From Streptomyces platensis (lineage in GTDB: Bacteria; Actinomycetota; Actinomycetes; Streptomycetales; Streptomycetaceae): a stretch of DNA of 64,000 bases. A model generated the notes under the pieces. It searched no databases. It was not told the DNA's origin and saw nothing but the letters and a program-made list of their open reading frames with translations. Positions 53,696 to 61,957 of this stretch are shown piece by piece. Numbering within the stretch: the first letter of the stretch is position 1; every line of letters starts with the position of its first letter. The translations under genes were made by a program, and so were the position numbers. The DNA lies in contig NZ_CP023691.1 of assembly GCF_008704855.1 (NCBI RefSeq), forward strand, positions 5,146,001 through 5,210,000. Reading direction: 5' to 3'.

Positions 53696-53888
53696 GGTCG
53701 CCCCTCCGGGCAGTCATGGCCGGGCGGCCGGGCGTCGGGCAACCGCGTACGGCGGTGGCATACGGACAAGTGCGCGAGCGATCATGCCATCGTCGGTGGT
53801 GGTTGGCCCAGACCCGTCCCGGCCGCCGTGGGCGCCACGGCCCGGGGGAGGGGCGGCCGCGTGCCGGCCCCGGTGTGCGGGCGGAGCC

Positions 53889-55100
53889 TCAGGCGCCCGG
53901 CGGGCGCACCAGCCACTCGCCCCGGCGCATGACGCCCACCACGTCGTAGGCCGCGTCCAGCACCACCAGGTCGGCGACCTTGCCGGTCTGCAAGGCGCCG
54001 GCCCGGTCGTCGATGCCCAGGAGGCGGGCCGGAGTGGCCGAAAGTGCCTGTACGGCCTGGTCGACCGTCAGGCCGTCGACGGTGACGGCGCGTTGGAAGG
54101 CGCGGTCCAGGGTGAGGGTGGAGCCGGCGATCGAACCGGCCGTGGGGCCTTCGCTGATGCGCGCGACACCGTCCCTGACCTCGACCTGCATCGGGCCGAG
54201 CGGATACCTCCCGTCGTTCATGCCGGCGGCGCCCATCGCGTCGGTGATGAACGCGACCCGCCCGTCCCCGGCCTCGCGGACCGCCAGTTGGAGGACCGCG
54301 GGGTGCAGATGGGTGCCGTCGTTGATGAGCTCGACGGTGATCCGCTCGTCCTCCAGGAGCGCGGCGACCGGGCCGGGCGCACGGTGGCCCAGTGCGGGCA
54401 TCGCGTTGAAGAGGTGGGTGGCGACGGTGGCGCCCGCGTCGATGGCCTCGCGGGTGGCGTCGTAGGAGGAGTCGGTGTGGCCGATGGCGGCGATCACTCC
54501 GGCGTCGGCGAGCAGCCGTACGGACTCCAGGCCGCCGGGCAGTTCGGGCGCGACGGTCATCATCGACGCGGTGCCGTGCGCGGCGTCGAGGAGCTTGCGG
54601 ACATCGGCCGGGTCCGGGTCGCGCAGCAGCTCCGGCTGGTGGGCGCCGCAGCGGTGCGGGGAGATGAACGGGCCCTCGAAGTGGATGCCGGCCAGCTCGC
54701 CCTGCTGCACCAGCTCGGCGAGCACCGCGGCCTGCCGGGCGAGATCGGTCAGCTCACCGGTGACGGTGGAGGCGACCATCGAGGTGGTGCCGTGCCGGCG
54801 GTGGGTCTCGACCGCCGTCATGCACTCCTCGGGGTCGGCGGACGAGAACGAGCCACCGCCTCCGCCATGGACATGCATATCGACGAAGCCGGGGACGATG
54901 AGATGGCCCGAGAGGTCCACGACGCTGCCGGCCACCCCCTCGGCCAGATCGAGGTCCCGGCTGTGGACGTCGCCGATCCGGCCGCCCTCGACGGCGATCC
55001 GGCCGCGCTCGACCACGCCGGACGGCCGGGCGATCCGGGCGCCGGCCAGGATGGTGCGCGGAGGGTCCGAGGGCCGCTGCGCGGACTGTTGCTGTGCCAT
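53889..55100 (-). CDS. nagA: N-acetylglucosamine-6-phosphate deacetylase
   Basis: 403 residues from ATG 55100, with GGAGG inside the 3' end of nagK. Metal and substrate motifs are PGFVDMHVHGGGGGSFSSAD, the ligand Glu in IHFEGPFISPHRCGAH, AIGHTDSSYDAT, THLFNAMPALGHR and the catalytic Asp in FITDAMGAAG. It converts GlcNAc-6-P to glucosamine-6-P. The start overlaps the nagK stop (TGATG), so kinase and deacetylase are made together, phosphorylating internal GlcNAc and then deacetylating it. DasR-like sites lie upstream of nagK. Confidence 0.94.
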   Translation of the reverse strand: MAQQQSAQRPSDPPRTILAGARIARPSGVVERGRIAVEGGRIGDVHSRDLDLAEGVAGSVVDLSGHLIVPGFVDMHVHGGGGGSFSSADPEECMTAVETHRRHGTTSMVASTVTGELTDLARQAAVLAELVQQGELAGIHFEGPFISPHRCGAHQPELLRDPDPADVRKLLDAAHGTASMMTVAPELPGGLESVRLLADAGVIAAIGHTDSSYDATREAIDAGATVATHLFNAMPALGHRAPGPVAALLEDERITVELINDGTHLHPAVLQLAVREAGDGRVAFITDAMGAAGMNDGRYPLGPMQVEVRDGVARISEGPTAGSIAGSTLTLDRAFQRAVTVDGLTVDQAVQALSATPARLLGIDDRAGALQTGKVADLVVLDAAYDVVGVMRRGEWLVRPPGA

Positions 55101-56056
55101 CAGGGGGTTACCTCCGTGGAGAGAAGATCCCGGGCGAGCAGTCCTGCGCCCAGGCACCCGGCGGCGTCCCCGAGGGCCGCCGGAACGATCGAGGGGAGCC
55201 GCTGGAACGTAACGCGCCGGCGGACCGCTTCCCGCAGAGGTGTGAAGAGCGTGTCGCCCGCCTCGGCGAGCCCGCCGCCGATGATCAGCGTCTGCGGGTC
55301 GAGCAGGGTGAGGCCGGTGACCAGACCGTCGGCGAGGGCGTCCACGGCGCGCTGCCACACGGTGTGCGCCCGCGCATCGCCGGACGCCACGGCCTTGGCC
55401 GCGTCCGCCGCGCCGGCCTGCGGATCGCCGCAGGCCGCGGCCCAGTCACGGCCGACCGCGGCGGCGGAGGCCAGCGTCTCCAGACAGCCGCGCTGCCCGC
55501 AGCCGCACTCCCGCCCGCCGGGCCGTACGACGATGTGGCCGATCTCGCCCGCGCTGCCGTGCGCACCGGACTCGATCCGGCCGCCGATGCCGATGGCGCC
55601 CGCGATCCCGGTGCCCAGGGGGACGAACAGGAACCGGTCGGCGCCCCGGCCCGCGCCGATCCGGCCCTCGGCCAGGCCGCCGGTGCGCACGTCGTGGCCG
55701 AGGGCGACCGGCACCCCGCCCAGCCGCTCGGACAGCAGTGCCCGCATCGGTACGTCCCGCCAGCCGAGGTTCGCGGCGTAGACGGCGGTGCCGGACCGCT
55801 CGTCGACGATGCCGGGGACCGCGACACCGGCCGCCGCGGCGGGGGCGCCGTAGCGGGCCGTGCCGAGCTCCCGGAGCTCCGCGGCGAAGCCGAGGATGGC
55901 CTCGACCACCGCCTCGGGGCCGCGCTCGCGGCCGGTGGGGCGCCGTGCCTCGTACAGCAGCACCGGGGGCGTGCCTTCGGAAGACGCGGTGTCCGCCCCC
56001 ACGAGGGCGGCTTTCATCCCGGTGCCGCCCACATCCAGGGCGATGACGTGTCTCAC
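55100..56056 (-). CDS. nagK: ROK-family N-acetylglucosamine kinase
   Basis: 318 residues. The ATP-binding ALDVGGTGMKAALVG is at the N-terminus. The ROK zinc/sugar signature is HIVVRPGGRECGCGQRGCLE, with the His-Cys-Cys-Cys zinc site. No DNA-binding domain, so it is a kinase and not a repressor. In S. coelicolor the equivalent nagK-nagA operon feeds internal GlcNAc, for example from recycled chitin or peptidoglycan, into metabolism. Glucose kinase activity cannot be excluded from sequence. First gene of the operon with nagA. Confidence 0.9.
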   Translation of the reverse strand: MRHVIALDVGGTGMKAALVGADTASSEGTPPVLLYEARRPTGRERGPEAVVEAILGFAAELRELGTARYGAPAAAAGVAVPGIVDERSGTAVYAANLGWRDVPMRALLSERLGGVPVALGHDVRTGGLAEGRIGAGRGADRFLFVPLGTGIAGAIGIGGRIESGAHGSAGEIGHIVVRPGGRECGCGQRGCLETLASAAAVGRDWAAACGDPQAGAADAAKAVASGDARAHTVWQRAVDALADGLVTGLTLLDPQTLIIGGGLAEAGDTLFTPLREAVRRRVTFQRLPSIVPAALGDAAGCLGAGLLARDLLSTEVTP

Positions 56057-56083
56057 GGGAACAGTTTTGCGCGATCCGGCCGG

Positions 56084-56099
56084 AAAGGTCTAGTCCACT
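56084..56099. promoter_or_regulatory. DasR-like operator (dre) upstream of nagK
   Basis: AAAGGTCTAGTCCACT is a 12 of 16 match to the palindromic DasR site (ASTGGTCTAGACCAST, read on either strand), 28-43 bp upstream of the nagK start. DasR represses GlcNAc genes and is released by glucosamine-6-phosphate, the product downstream of NagA. Confidence 0.7.
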
Positions 56100-56155
56100 C
56101 ACCGTAGCGATCGGGTCGGACGGAGGCCGGAAGGCCGGCGCCGGAGCAGGAGGGG

Positions 56156-56171
56156 GGTGGTGTAGACCTCA
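56156..56171. promoter_or_regulatory. Second DasR-like operator near the lipoprotein gene
   Basis: GGTGGTGTAGACCTCA contains TGGTGTAGACC, matching the core of the DasR site with one change. It is 57 bp from the first site and faces the sugar-binding lipoprotein gene, so the divergent pair may be co-repressed. Confidence 0.6.
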
Positions 56172-56281
56172 TGAAGAGCGCGGGGGAGACTTGCTGTTCA
56201 TGCCGTACGAGGGCGATCCCTGAGGCGGCCGGGGTAATTCCCGACAAGCACGGATTTTCAGGACAAAGGGCGGGAACAGCA

Positions 56282-57547
56282 GTGCAGCGGCGGTACTTGA
56301 GCCTGGCGGCGGCAATCGCCACCACCATGACACTGACTCTTACCGGCTGCGGCAGCGGCTCCGGTAGCGACGACGTCACCCTCAAACTGATCGCGGCGGA
56401 CTACGGCGACAGCCGTGCCAACGGCTCCCAGCACTACTGGGACGAGCTCGCCCGCGCCTTCGAGGAGAAGAACCCCGGCATCAAGGTCGATGTCGAGGTC
56501 TACAGCTGGACCGACGTCGACAAGAAGGTCGAGGACCTGGTCAAGGACGGCCACGCCCCGGACCTCGCCCAGATAGGCGCCTACGCCGACTACGCGGCCA
56601 AGGGCCAGCTCTACAGCGCCGACCAGCTGCTCTCCATCCCCACCCAGGCCGACTTCACCCCCTCCCTCGCGGAGGCCGGCGAATACAAGCGGGTCCAGTA
56701 CGGCATGCCGTTCGGCGCCAGCACCCGGCGGCTCTTCTACAACAAGAAGCTGTTCAGCCAGGCCGGCATCACCAGCCCGCCGGCCAGCTGGGACGACATC
56801 GCCCACGACGCCCAGCTGCTGAAGGCACGGGGCGTCAAGATGCCCTTCGCGCTGCCGCTCGGCCCGGAGGAGACCCAGGCCGAGACGATGCAGTGGATGC
56901 TCAGCGGTGGCGGCGGCTACACCGACAGCATCGGCAAGTACACGATCGACTCGCCGGAGAACGTCAAGGCCTTCAAGTGGCTGAAGGACGACCTCGTCGG
57001 CAAGGGCCTGACCGGGGTCGACCCCGCCAAGCTCAACCGCGAGGACGCCTTCGAGGGCTTCGCCGACGGCGAGGTCGGCATGCTCAACGGCCACCCCGCG
57101 CTGATGAAGCAGGCCGCGGCCAAGGGCATCGACTACGGCACGGTCGAGCTGCCCGGTGCCCACGGCAAGGCCAAGGCCACCATGGGCGTCGCCGACTGGA
57201 TGATGGCCTTCAAGCAGGGGGGCCACCGCGCCCAGGCCGGCAAGTTCCTCGACTTCGTCTACAGCAAGAAGAACGTCGAGAAGTTCTCCGGCGAGTACGG
57301 CCTGCTGCCGGTGACCAGCGCCGCCTCCCAGGCGATGCTGGCCGACGACAAGTACGCCAAGTTCCACGGCTTCCTCAAGCAGCTCGCCGGCGCCGAGTTC
57401 TACCCCGCGAACAAGACCTCCTGGCCGCTGATCTCCAAGACCGTCAAGGCCAAGATGGGCGCCGCGGTCGGCCCGCGGGGCAACCCGTCCGGAGTGCTCA
57501 CCGACATCCAGAACACCGCGGACACCGCGGACAGCGCCGCCGAATGA
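56282..57547 (+). CDS. ABC sugar-binding lipoprotein
   Basis: 421 residues from GTG 56282. An upstream in-frame ATG (56171) would bury the signal peptide and overlap the DasR-like site, so it is rejected. The signal peptide ends in the lipobox LTGC (MQRRYLSLAAAIATTMTLTL then TGCGSGSGSDD). The mature protein is a type 1 solute-binding fold (YWDELARAFEEKNPGIKVDV, VQYGMPFGASTRRLFYNKKL, AFEGFADGEVGMLNGHPALM). No permease genes follow, so it must work with components elsewhere and probably MsiK. DasR-like control and the divergent nagKA suggest an amino sugar or chito-oligosaccharide ligand. Confidence 0.88.
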   Translation: MQRRYLSLAAAIATTMTLTLTGCGSGSGSDDVTLKLIAADYGDSRANGSQHYWDELARAFEEKNPGIKVDVEVYSWTDVDKKVEDLVKDGHAPDLAQIGAYADYAAKGQLYSADQLLSIPTQADFTPSLAEAGEYKRVQYGMPFGASTRRLFYNKKLFSQAGITSPPASWDDIAHDAQLLKARGVKMPFALPLGPEETQAETMQWMLSGGGGYTDSIGKYTIDSPENVKAFKWLKDDLVGKGLTGVDPAKLNREDAFEGFADGEVGMLNGHPALMKQAAAKGIDYGTVELPGAHGKAKATMGVADWMMAFKQGGHRAQAGKFLDFVYSKKNVEKFSGEYGLLPVTSAASQAMLADDKYAKFHGFLKQLAGAEFYPANKTSWPLISKTVKAKMGAAVGPRGNPSGVLTDIQNTADTADSAAE

Positions 57548-57559
57548 CGCGGTGCGGGC

Positions 57560-57652
57560 GGGGGGACGGGTGGGCGTCCCGGAGCGATACGGGCGGGCAA
57601 ACGGGCAGATGCGTCGGCTCGGCGCAGCCGGGGGACGGGCGGGCGTCCCGGA
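57560..57652 (+). terminator. Tandem hairpin terminator after lipoprotein gene
   Basis: Two near-identical stem-loops, GGGACGGGTGGGCGTCCC near 57564-57581 and GGGACGGGCGGGCGTCCC near 57632-57649, each with a GGGACG/CGTCCC stem. The pair looks like a duplication. Confidence 0.65.
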
Positions 57653-57712
57653 CCCGGGCCGCCGCCGGGTGACCGGCCGGGCGTTGTCCGACCGTGCGCT
57701 TATCGTGGAAGC

Positions 57713-58003
57713 GTGATGACGGACGGGACGGCGGGTGCGGGCGGTCCGGGCGGCGAGCCCGGGGCCGTCGGGCGTGCCGCGGAGCTCTCCGCCCGGGACG
57801 AGGCGGTGCTCGCCGTCGAGCGCCGCTCCTGGCCGGGCCCCGGCCCCAAGGAGCGCGCCATCCGCGAACAGCTCGGCATCTCCCCGACCCGCTACTACCA
57901 ACTCCTCAACGCCCTGCTGGACGACCCCCGCGCGCTCGCCCACGACCCCGTCACCGTCAACCGCCTGCGCCGTATACGGGACGCCCGCCGCGCCCGCCGC
58001 TGA
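57713..58003 (+). CDS. DUF3263 helix-turn-helix protein
   Basis: 96 residues from GTG 57713 (ATG 57716 equally possible). After a Gly-rich leader, a short HTH-like domain matches DUF3263: ELSARDEAVLAVERRSWPGP then PKERAIREQLGISPTRYYQL and LLNALLDDPRALAHDPVTVN. Probably DNA-binding. It lies 100 bp before otsB on the same strand, a conserved neighbour in actinomycetes, but a regulatory role over trehalose genes is only a guess. Confidence 0.85.
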   Translation: MMTDGTAGAGGPGGEPGAVGRAAELSARDEAVLAVERRSWPGPGPKERAIREQLGISPTRYYQLLNALLDDPRALAHDPVTVNRLRRIRDARRARR

Positions 58004-58102
58004 CCGGGGCGCCCCGGCCGCCGCCCCCGTGCGCCCGTACACCCCCGGCTGCCACCGGAGAGCTACCCCCGGCGCCCGCCGTGCGCCGGTAGGGTCGGCG
58101 CC

Positions 58103-59014
58103 ATGGGCAGCCCCCCGAACGCCGCGTCGCCGGACCGGCCGACACCCGGACCCGTGCCGACCCCGCACACCCAGGCCGGCCGCGACGGTCTCGCCGCGCT
58201 GCTGGCACACCCGGAACGCACCGTCGTCGCCCTCGACTTCGACGGCACCCTCGCCGAGATCGTCCCCGACCCGGAGAAGGCCCGCGCCCATGAGGGCGCC
58301 GTCGCCGCCCTCGGCCGCCTGGTGCCCCGGCTGCGCGCCGCCGCGGTGATCACCGGCCGCCCGGCCACCGTCGCGGTCCGCCTCGGCGGCTTCGCGGACG
58401 TCCCCGGCCTGGACCACCTCACCGTCCTCGGCCACTACGGCGCCGAACGCTGGGAGGCCGCCACCGGCACCGTCCACGCGCCCGCCCCGCACCCCGGTGT
58501 CGCCGCCATACAGGCCGAACTCCCCGGCGTCCTGGACGCCTCCGGGGTCTGGCACGGCACCTGGATCGAGACCGCCATCGAGCGCAAGGGCGGCCGCGCC
58601 ATCGCCGTGCACACCCGCCGCGCCACCGACCCCCAGGGCGCCTTCGACCAGCTGCGCGGCCCGCTCACCGCACTCGCCGAACGCCACGGCCTGATCGTCG
58701 AACCGGGCCGCCTCGTCCTGGAACTCCGCCCGCCCGGTATGGACAAGGGCGTCGCCCTCGCCGAATGGGTCCGCGAGACCGGCGCCGCCACCGTCCTCTA
58801 CGCCGGCGACGACCTCGGCGACCTGGCCGCCTTCGCCGCCGTCGAAAAACTCCGCTCCGACGGCCTGACCGGCCTCCTGGTATGCAGCGGCAGCGCCGAG
58901 GTCGCCGAACTGGCCGAGCGCGCCGACCTGGTGGTCGACGGCCCGTCCGGCGTCGTCGGCCTCCTCGACGCCCTGGCGGCCCGGCTGGACGAGAACGAGG
59001 CGCACGGGGCATAG
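58103..59014 (+). CDS. otsB: Trehalose-6-phosphate phosphatase
   Basis: 303 residues. The HAD nucleophile motif is VVALDFDGTLAEIV with Asp45 and Asp47. Later motifs are AAVITGRPA, the substrate Lys region (ETAIERKGGRAIAVH) and LYAGDDLGDLAAFAAV with the metal Asp pair. It removes phosphate from trehalose-6-P made by OtsA. Here otsB and otsA converge, with stops 13 bp apart, so they are not an operon and can be controlled separately. Confidence 0.94.
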   Translation: MGSPPNAASPDRPTPGPVPTPHTQAGRDGLAALLAHPERTVVALDFDGTLAEIVPDPEKARAHEGAVAALGRLVPRLRAAAVITGRPATVAVRLGGFADVPGLDHLTVLGHYGAERWEAATGTVHAPAPHPGVAAIQAELPGVLDASGVWHGTWIETAIERKGGRAIAVHTRRATDPQGAFDQLRGPLTALAERHGLIVEPGRLVLELRPPGMDKGVALAEWVRETGAATVLYAGDDLGDLAAFAAVEKLRSDGLTGLLVCSGSAEVAELAERADLVVDGPSGVVGLLDALAARLDENEAHGA

Positions 59015-59027
59015 GCGGGGAGGCGGA

Positions 59028-60551
59028 TCAGGCGGGCCGCGTACCCTCCTGAGCGTCCTCGCCCCGCAGCTCCCGCAGCTGGTCCAGGAACCACCGCGCG
59101 GGCGGCAGCGCGGTGGCCGCCGCGGCCAGCCGCTCGGTGCGTGCCGCGCGCTCGCCGTCGTCCATCGACAGCGCCTCGTGCAGCGCCTCGGCGGTGCCGA
59201 CGACGTCGTACGGATTGACGGTCAGGGCATGTGCGCCGAGCTCCTCGTGCGCGCCCGCCTCCCGCGACAGCACCAGCGCGCAGCCGGCGTCCGACACCAC
59301 CGGGATCTCCTTGGCGACCAGGTTCATACCGTCCCTGATCGGGTTGACCAGTGCCACGTCCGCGAGCCGGTAGGCGGCCAGCGAGCGGGCGAAATCGTCC
59401 TTGACGTGCAGCAGGACCGGCTGCCAACCCGCCGTCCCGTATTCGGCGTTGATGGCCTCGGCCACCCGCTGGACCTCGGCGGTGTAGTCGCGGTAGACGG
59501 CGAGATCCTGGCGCGAGGGATAGGCGAAGGCGAGGTGCACCACCCGCTCGCGCCACTCGGGGCGGTCGGCGAGCAGCTGCTGGTAGGCGAGCAGGCCGCG
59601 CACGATGTTCTTGGAGAGTTCCGTGCGATCCACACGGACGATGGTCCGGCGCCCCGGCCCGCCGATCTCGGTACGCAGTGCCGCCATCCGCTCCTCGACG
59701 TCGGGGCGGTGCGCGCGCTCACGCAGGAAGCGGGCGTCGGCGCCGAGGCCGTGCACACCGATCCAGGTCGTGTGCGCCTTGCGCTCCGGGACGAGCGCGA
59801 CGATGCCGGGTGCCCCGTCCTCCGGCCGGACGCGCTCGCACTGCCCGCCGAGCCCGGTCTCGGCGCAGGCCACGAAGTTCTCGGCCCACCGCCGGGTGAG
59901 GAAGTTCGCCCGGTCGGCACCGAGAATGCCCAGCGTCAGCTTCCGCTGGATGTCGTCCGGCAGCATCGCGAAGTACTCGGCGGGAGCCCACGGCGTGTGG
60001 GAGAAGTGTGCGATGCGCAGGTCGGGGCGGCGCTCGCGGAGCATGCCGGGCACCAGCGCCAGGTGGTAGTCCTGCACGAGGACGGCCGCGCCGGGCGCCG
60101 CACCCTCGGCCAGCGCGTCGGCGAAGGCCGCGTTGTACGTCTCGTAGGCCGCCCACTGCGTCCGGAACTCCGCGTCGAAGACCGGTTCCAGCGGGGTCTG
60201 GTAGAGCATGTGGTGGACGAACCACAGCACCGAATTCGCGATGCTGTTGTAGGCGGCGGCATGTACCTCGGCCGGAATGTCCAGCATCCGGACACGCTGT
60301 CCACCCGTATCCCCCGGCTCCAGCACACCACCCGTCCGCCGCACGGCCTCCCGGTCCCCCTCCCCGAGCGCGGCACACACCCACACCGCGTCCGTCTCGG
60401 GCCCGATCGCCGACAGCCCCGACACCAGCCCGCCACCGCCCCGCTTGGCGGTCAGCGTCCCGTCCTCCTCCAGGCCATAGGACACCGGCCCGCGATTGGA
60501 CGCGACAAGAACCTCAGCACCTGCTTGCACCGCACTGCGCTCGGAGACCAT
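59028..60551 (-). CDS. otsA: Trehalose-6-phosphate synthase
   Basis: 507 residues from ATG 60551. The GT20 fold has VLVASNRGPVSYGLEEDGTL and AKRGGGGLVSGLSAI at the N-terminus. VLVQDYHLALVPGMLRERRP, FSHTPWAPAEYFAMLPDDIQ, VDRTELSKNIVRGLLAYQQL and VNPIRDGMNLVAKEI follow. It joins UDP- (or GDP-/ADP-) glucose and glucose-6-P. The ORF extends 17 codons upstream, but the ATG fits homologues. Converges with otsB; the two act in sequence to make trehalose, an osmolyte and spore reserve. Confidence 0.94.
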   Translation of the reverse strand: MVSERSAVQAGAEVLVASNRGPVSYGLEEDGTLTAKRGGGGLVSGLSAIGPETDAVWVCAALGEGDREAVRRTGGVLEPGDTGGQRVRMLDIPAEVHAAAYNSIANSVLWFVHHMLYQTPLEPVFDAEFRTQWAAYETYNAAFADALAEGAAPGAAVLVQDYHLALVPGMLRERRPDLRIAHFSHTPWAPAEYFAMLPDDIQRKLTLGILGADRANFLTRRWAENFVACAETGLGGQCERVRPEDGAPGIVALVPERKAHTTWIGVHGLGADARFLRERAHRPDVEERMAALRTEIGGPGRRTIVRVDRTELSKNIVRGLLAYQQLLADRPEWRERVVHLAFAYPSRQDLAVYRDYTAEVQRVAEAINAEYGTAGWQPVLLHVKDDFARSLAAYRLADVALVNPIRDGMNLVAKEIPVVSDAGCALVLSREAGAHEELGAHALTVNPYDVVGTAEALHEALSMDDGERAARTERLAAAATALPPARWFLDQLRELRGEDAQEGTRPA

Positions 60552-60647
60552 GTCGCGAAAGTAACCCGCCACAGATCCGCGCAAACGTACGGAAGTGGTC
60601 AAGGGGTCAAGAGGCGGGGTGGGCGGCGCGGCCGGCGCCCGGTGCGC

Positions 60648-61610
60648 TCACGCCGCCCGGCGGGCCGTGTACTCCGGGATTTCGGTCATCGGGGGGCGTT
60701 CCTCGGTGTCCACGTCCGTCGTGCGGGGGACGAAGCCCTCGTTGCCGCGGTCGAACTGGGTGAGGCGGGGGCGGACCAAGTGGCCGCGGGTCAGGCGTAG
60801 TTGGGCGGTGCGGTAGATCGCGGCGGCCATCCGGCCGAGGGCCTGGCCGTCCTGGTGGCGGTGTTTGCGTACGCCGACGTCCACCTGGGCGAGGGCGTCG
60901 AGGCCGACGGTGTGCAGGGAGTCGACGAGCAGGCCGAGCTCCACGCCGTAGCCGACCGGGAACGGCAGCCGCTCCAGGAGGGAGCGGCGGGCCGCGTACT
61001 CGCCGCCCAGGGGCTGGACGAAGCCGGCCAGCTGCGGCCAGTGGAGGTTGAGGAGCGGGCGGGCGACCAGCTCGGTGACCCGGCCGCCCTGGCCGGCCCC
61101 GGCCCCCTCGTCGCCGGTCTCCAGTGGACGGTCGTACATCGCCTTCACGAACTGGATGTCCGGGTCCGTCAGCAGCGGGCCGATGATCCCGGAGACGAAG
61201 GCGGCGGAGAATTCGCGCAGGTCGGCGTCGATGAAGCAGACGATGTCGCCGGTGGTGGCCAGGAGGGAGCGCCAGAGCACCTCGCCCTTGCCGGGCAGCG
61301 CGGGCAGCCGTGGCAGCACGCTGTCGCGGGGCACGACCCGGGCGCCGGCCGCCGCCGCGACCTCGGCGGTGCGGTCGGTGGAGCCGGAGTCCAGCACCAC
61401 CAGCTCGTCGACGAGGGGAACGGCCTCGGTCATCAGCTCGGCACGGATCACCGCCACGATCGCCCCGACCGTGGCCTCCTCGTCGAGCGCGGGCAGCACG
61501 ACACTGACCGTTCGGCCCGTCTGGCGCTTCGCCTCCAGCAGCTGCCCCAGGGGACGGTCAGCGGCGGACCAGGAGTGGCTGGTCAGCCAGCTCTCGACCT
61601 CTTCCAGCAC
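60648..61610 (-). CDS. gpgS: Glucosyl-3-phosphoglycerate synthase
   Basis: 320 residues, GTG start. GT81-family features: SVVLPALDEEATVGAIVAVI, VVLDSGSTDRTAEVAAAAGA, PGKGEVLWRSLLATTGDIVC and the metal-binding FIDADLREFSAAFVSGI. FVQPLGGEYAARRSLLERLP and GYGVELGLLVDSLHTVGLDA complete the acceptor side. It forms glucosyl-3-phosphoglycerate from an NDP-glucose and 3-phosphoglycerate, the precursor of glucosylglycerate. It is co-directional with otsA (about 96 bp apart), grouping two compatible-solute glucosyltransferases. The C-terminal 25 residues are variable. Confidence 0.9.
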   Translation of the reverse strand: MLEEVESWLTSHSWSAADRPLGQLLEAKRQTGRTVSVVLPALDEEATVGAIVAVIRAELMTEAVPLVDELVVLDSGSTDRTAEVAAAAGARVVPRDSVLPRLPALPGKGEVLWRSLLATTGDIVCFIDADLREFSAAFVSGIIGPLLTDPDIQFVKAMYDRPLETGDEGAGAGQGGRVTELVARPLLNLHWPQLAGFVQPLGGEYAARRSLLERLPFPVGYGVELGLLVDSLHTVGLDALAQVDVGVRKHRHQDGQALGRMAAAIYRTAQLRLTRGHLVRPRLTQFDRGNEGFVPRTTDVDTEERPPMTEIPEYTARRAA

Positions 61611-61780
61611 GTCTACGACTCCTCGGTCGCCGCCGGAGGGCGGCCTGTGTGATCCATCTCGCGGTTCGGACGACTATCTCAACAGTCAGTGCCGTCGGTT
61701 ACAGTCTTGAACAACGCGGATGACCGTCGCATGTCGGGGTCCGCGCCACAAACGCCTGGGTTTCGGCCCAGCGCCATACC

Positions 61781-61925
61781 GCTCATCCAGAGGGGCAGAG
61801 GGATACGGCCCGTTGAAGCCCCGGCAACCCTCCAGCCGGTCTTGCCGCCAGGACGCTGACGTCCCGCGCGCGTGAGGCTCCCGGCTAGGGAAGGTGCCAA
61901 ATCCGTCTCGTGGCGAGATTCGCCG
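61781..61925 (+). ncRNA. SAM-I (S-box) riboswitch in the thrC leader
   Basis: The leader has the conserved S-box strings in order: CTCATCCAGAGGGGCAGAGG (61782-61801), GGCCCGTTGAAGCCCCGGCA (61807-61826) and, after a variable arm, AAGGTGCCAAATCC (61891-61904). A short CTCGTGGCGAG hairpin follows. It precedes the thrC start by about 35-50 bp. In G+C-rich actinomycetes such leaders usually mask the ribosome site; the AGGAGAAAGGG before thrC could be that target. SAM binding would thus lower threonine synthase. Confidence 0.9.
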
Positions 61926-61957
61926 CGAGGAAGATGAGGAGAAAGGGCCTCGCCTCC

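Noticed and set aside
56258..59005. 915-codon open frame on the minus strand
   Set aside because: Antisense to the lipoprotein gene, the DUF3263 gene and otsB, all well recognised on the other strand.
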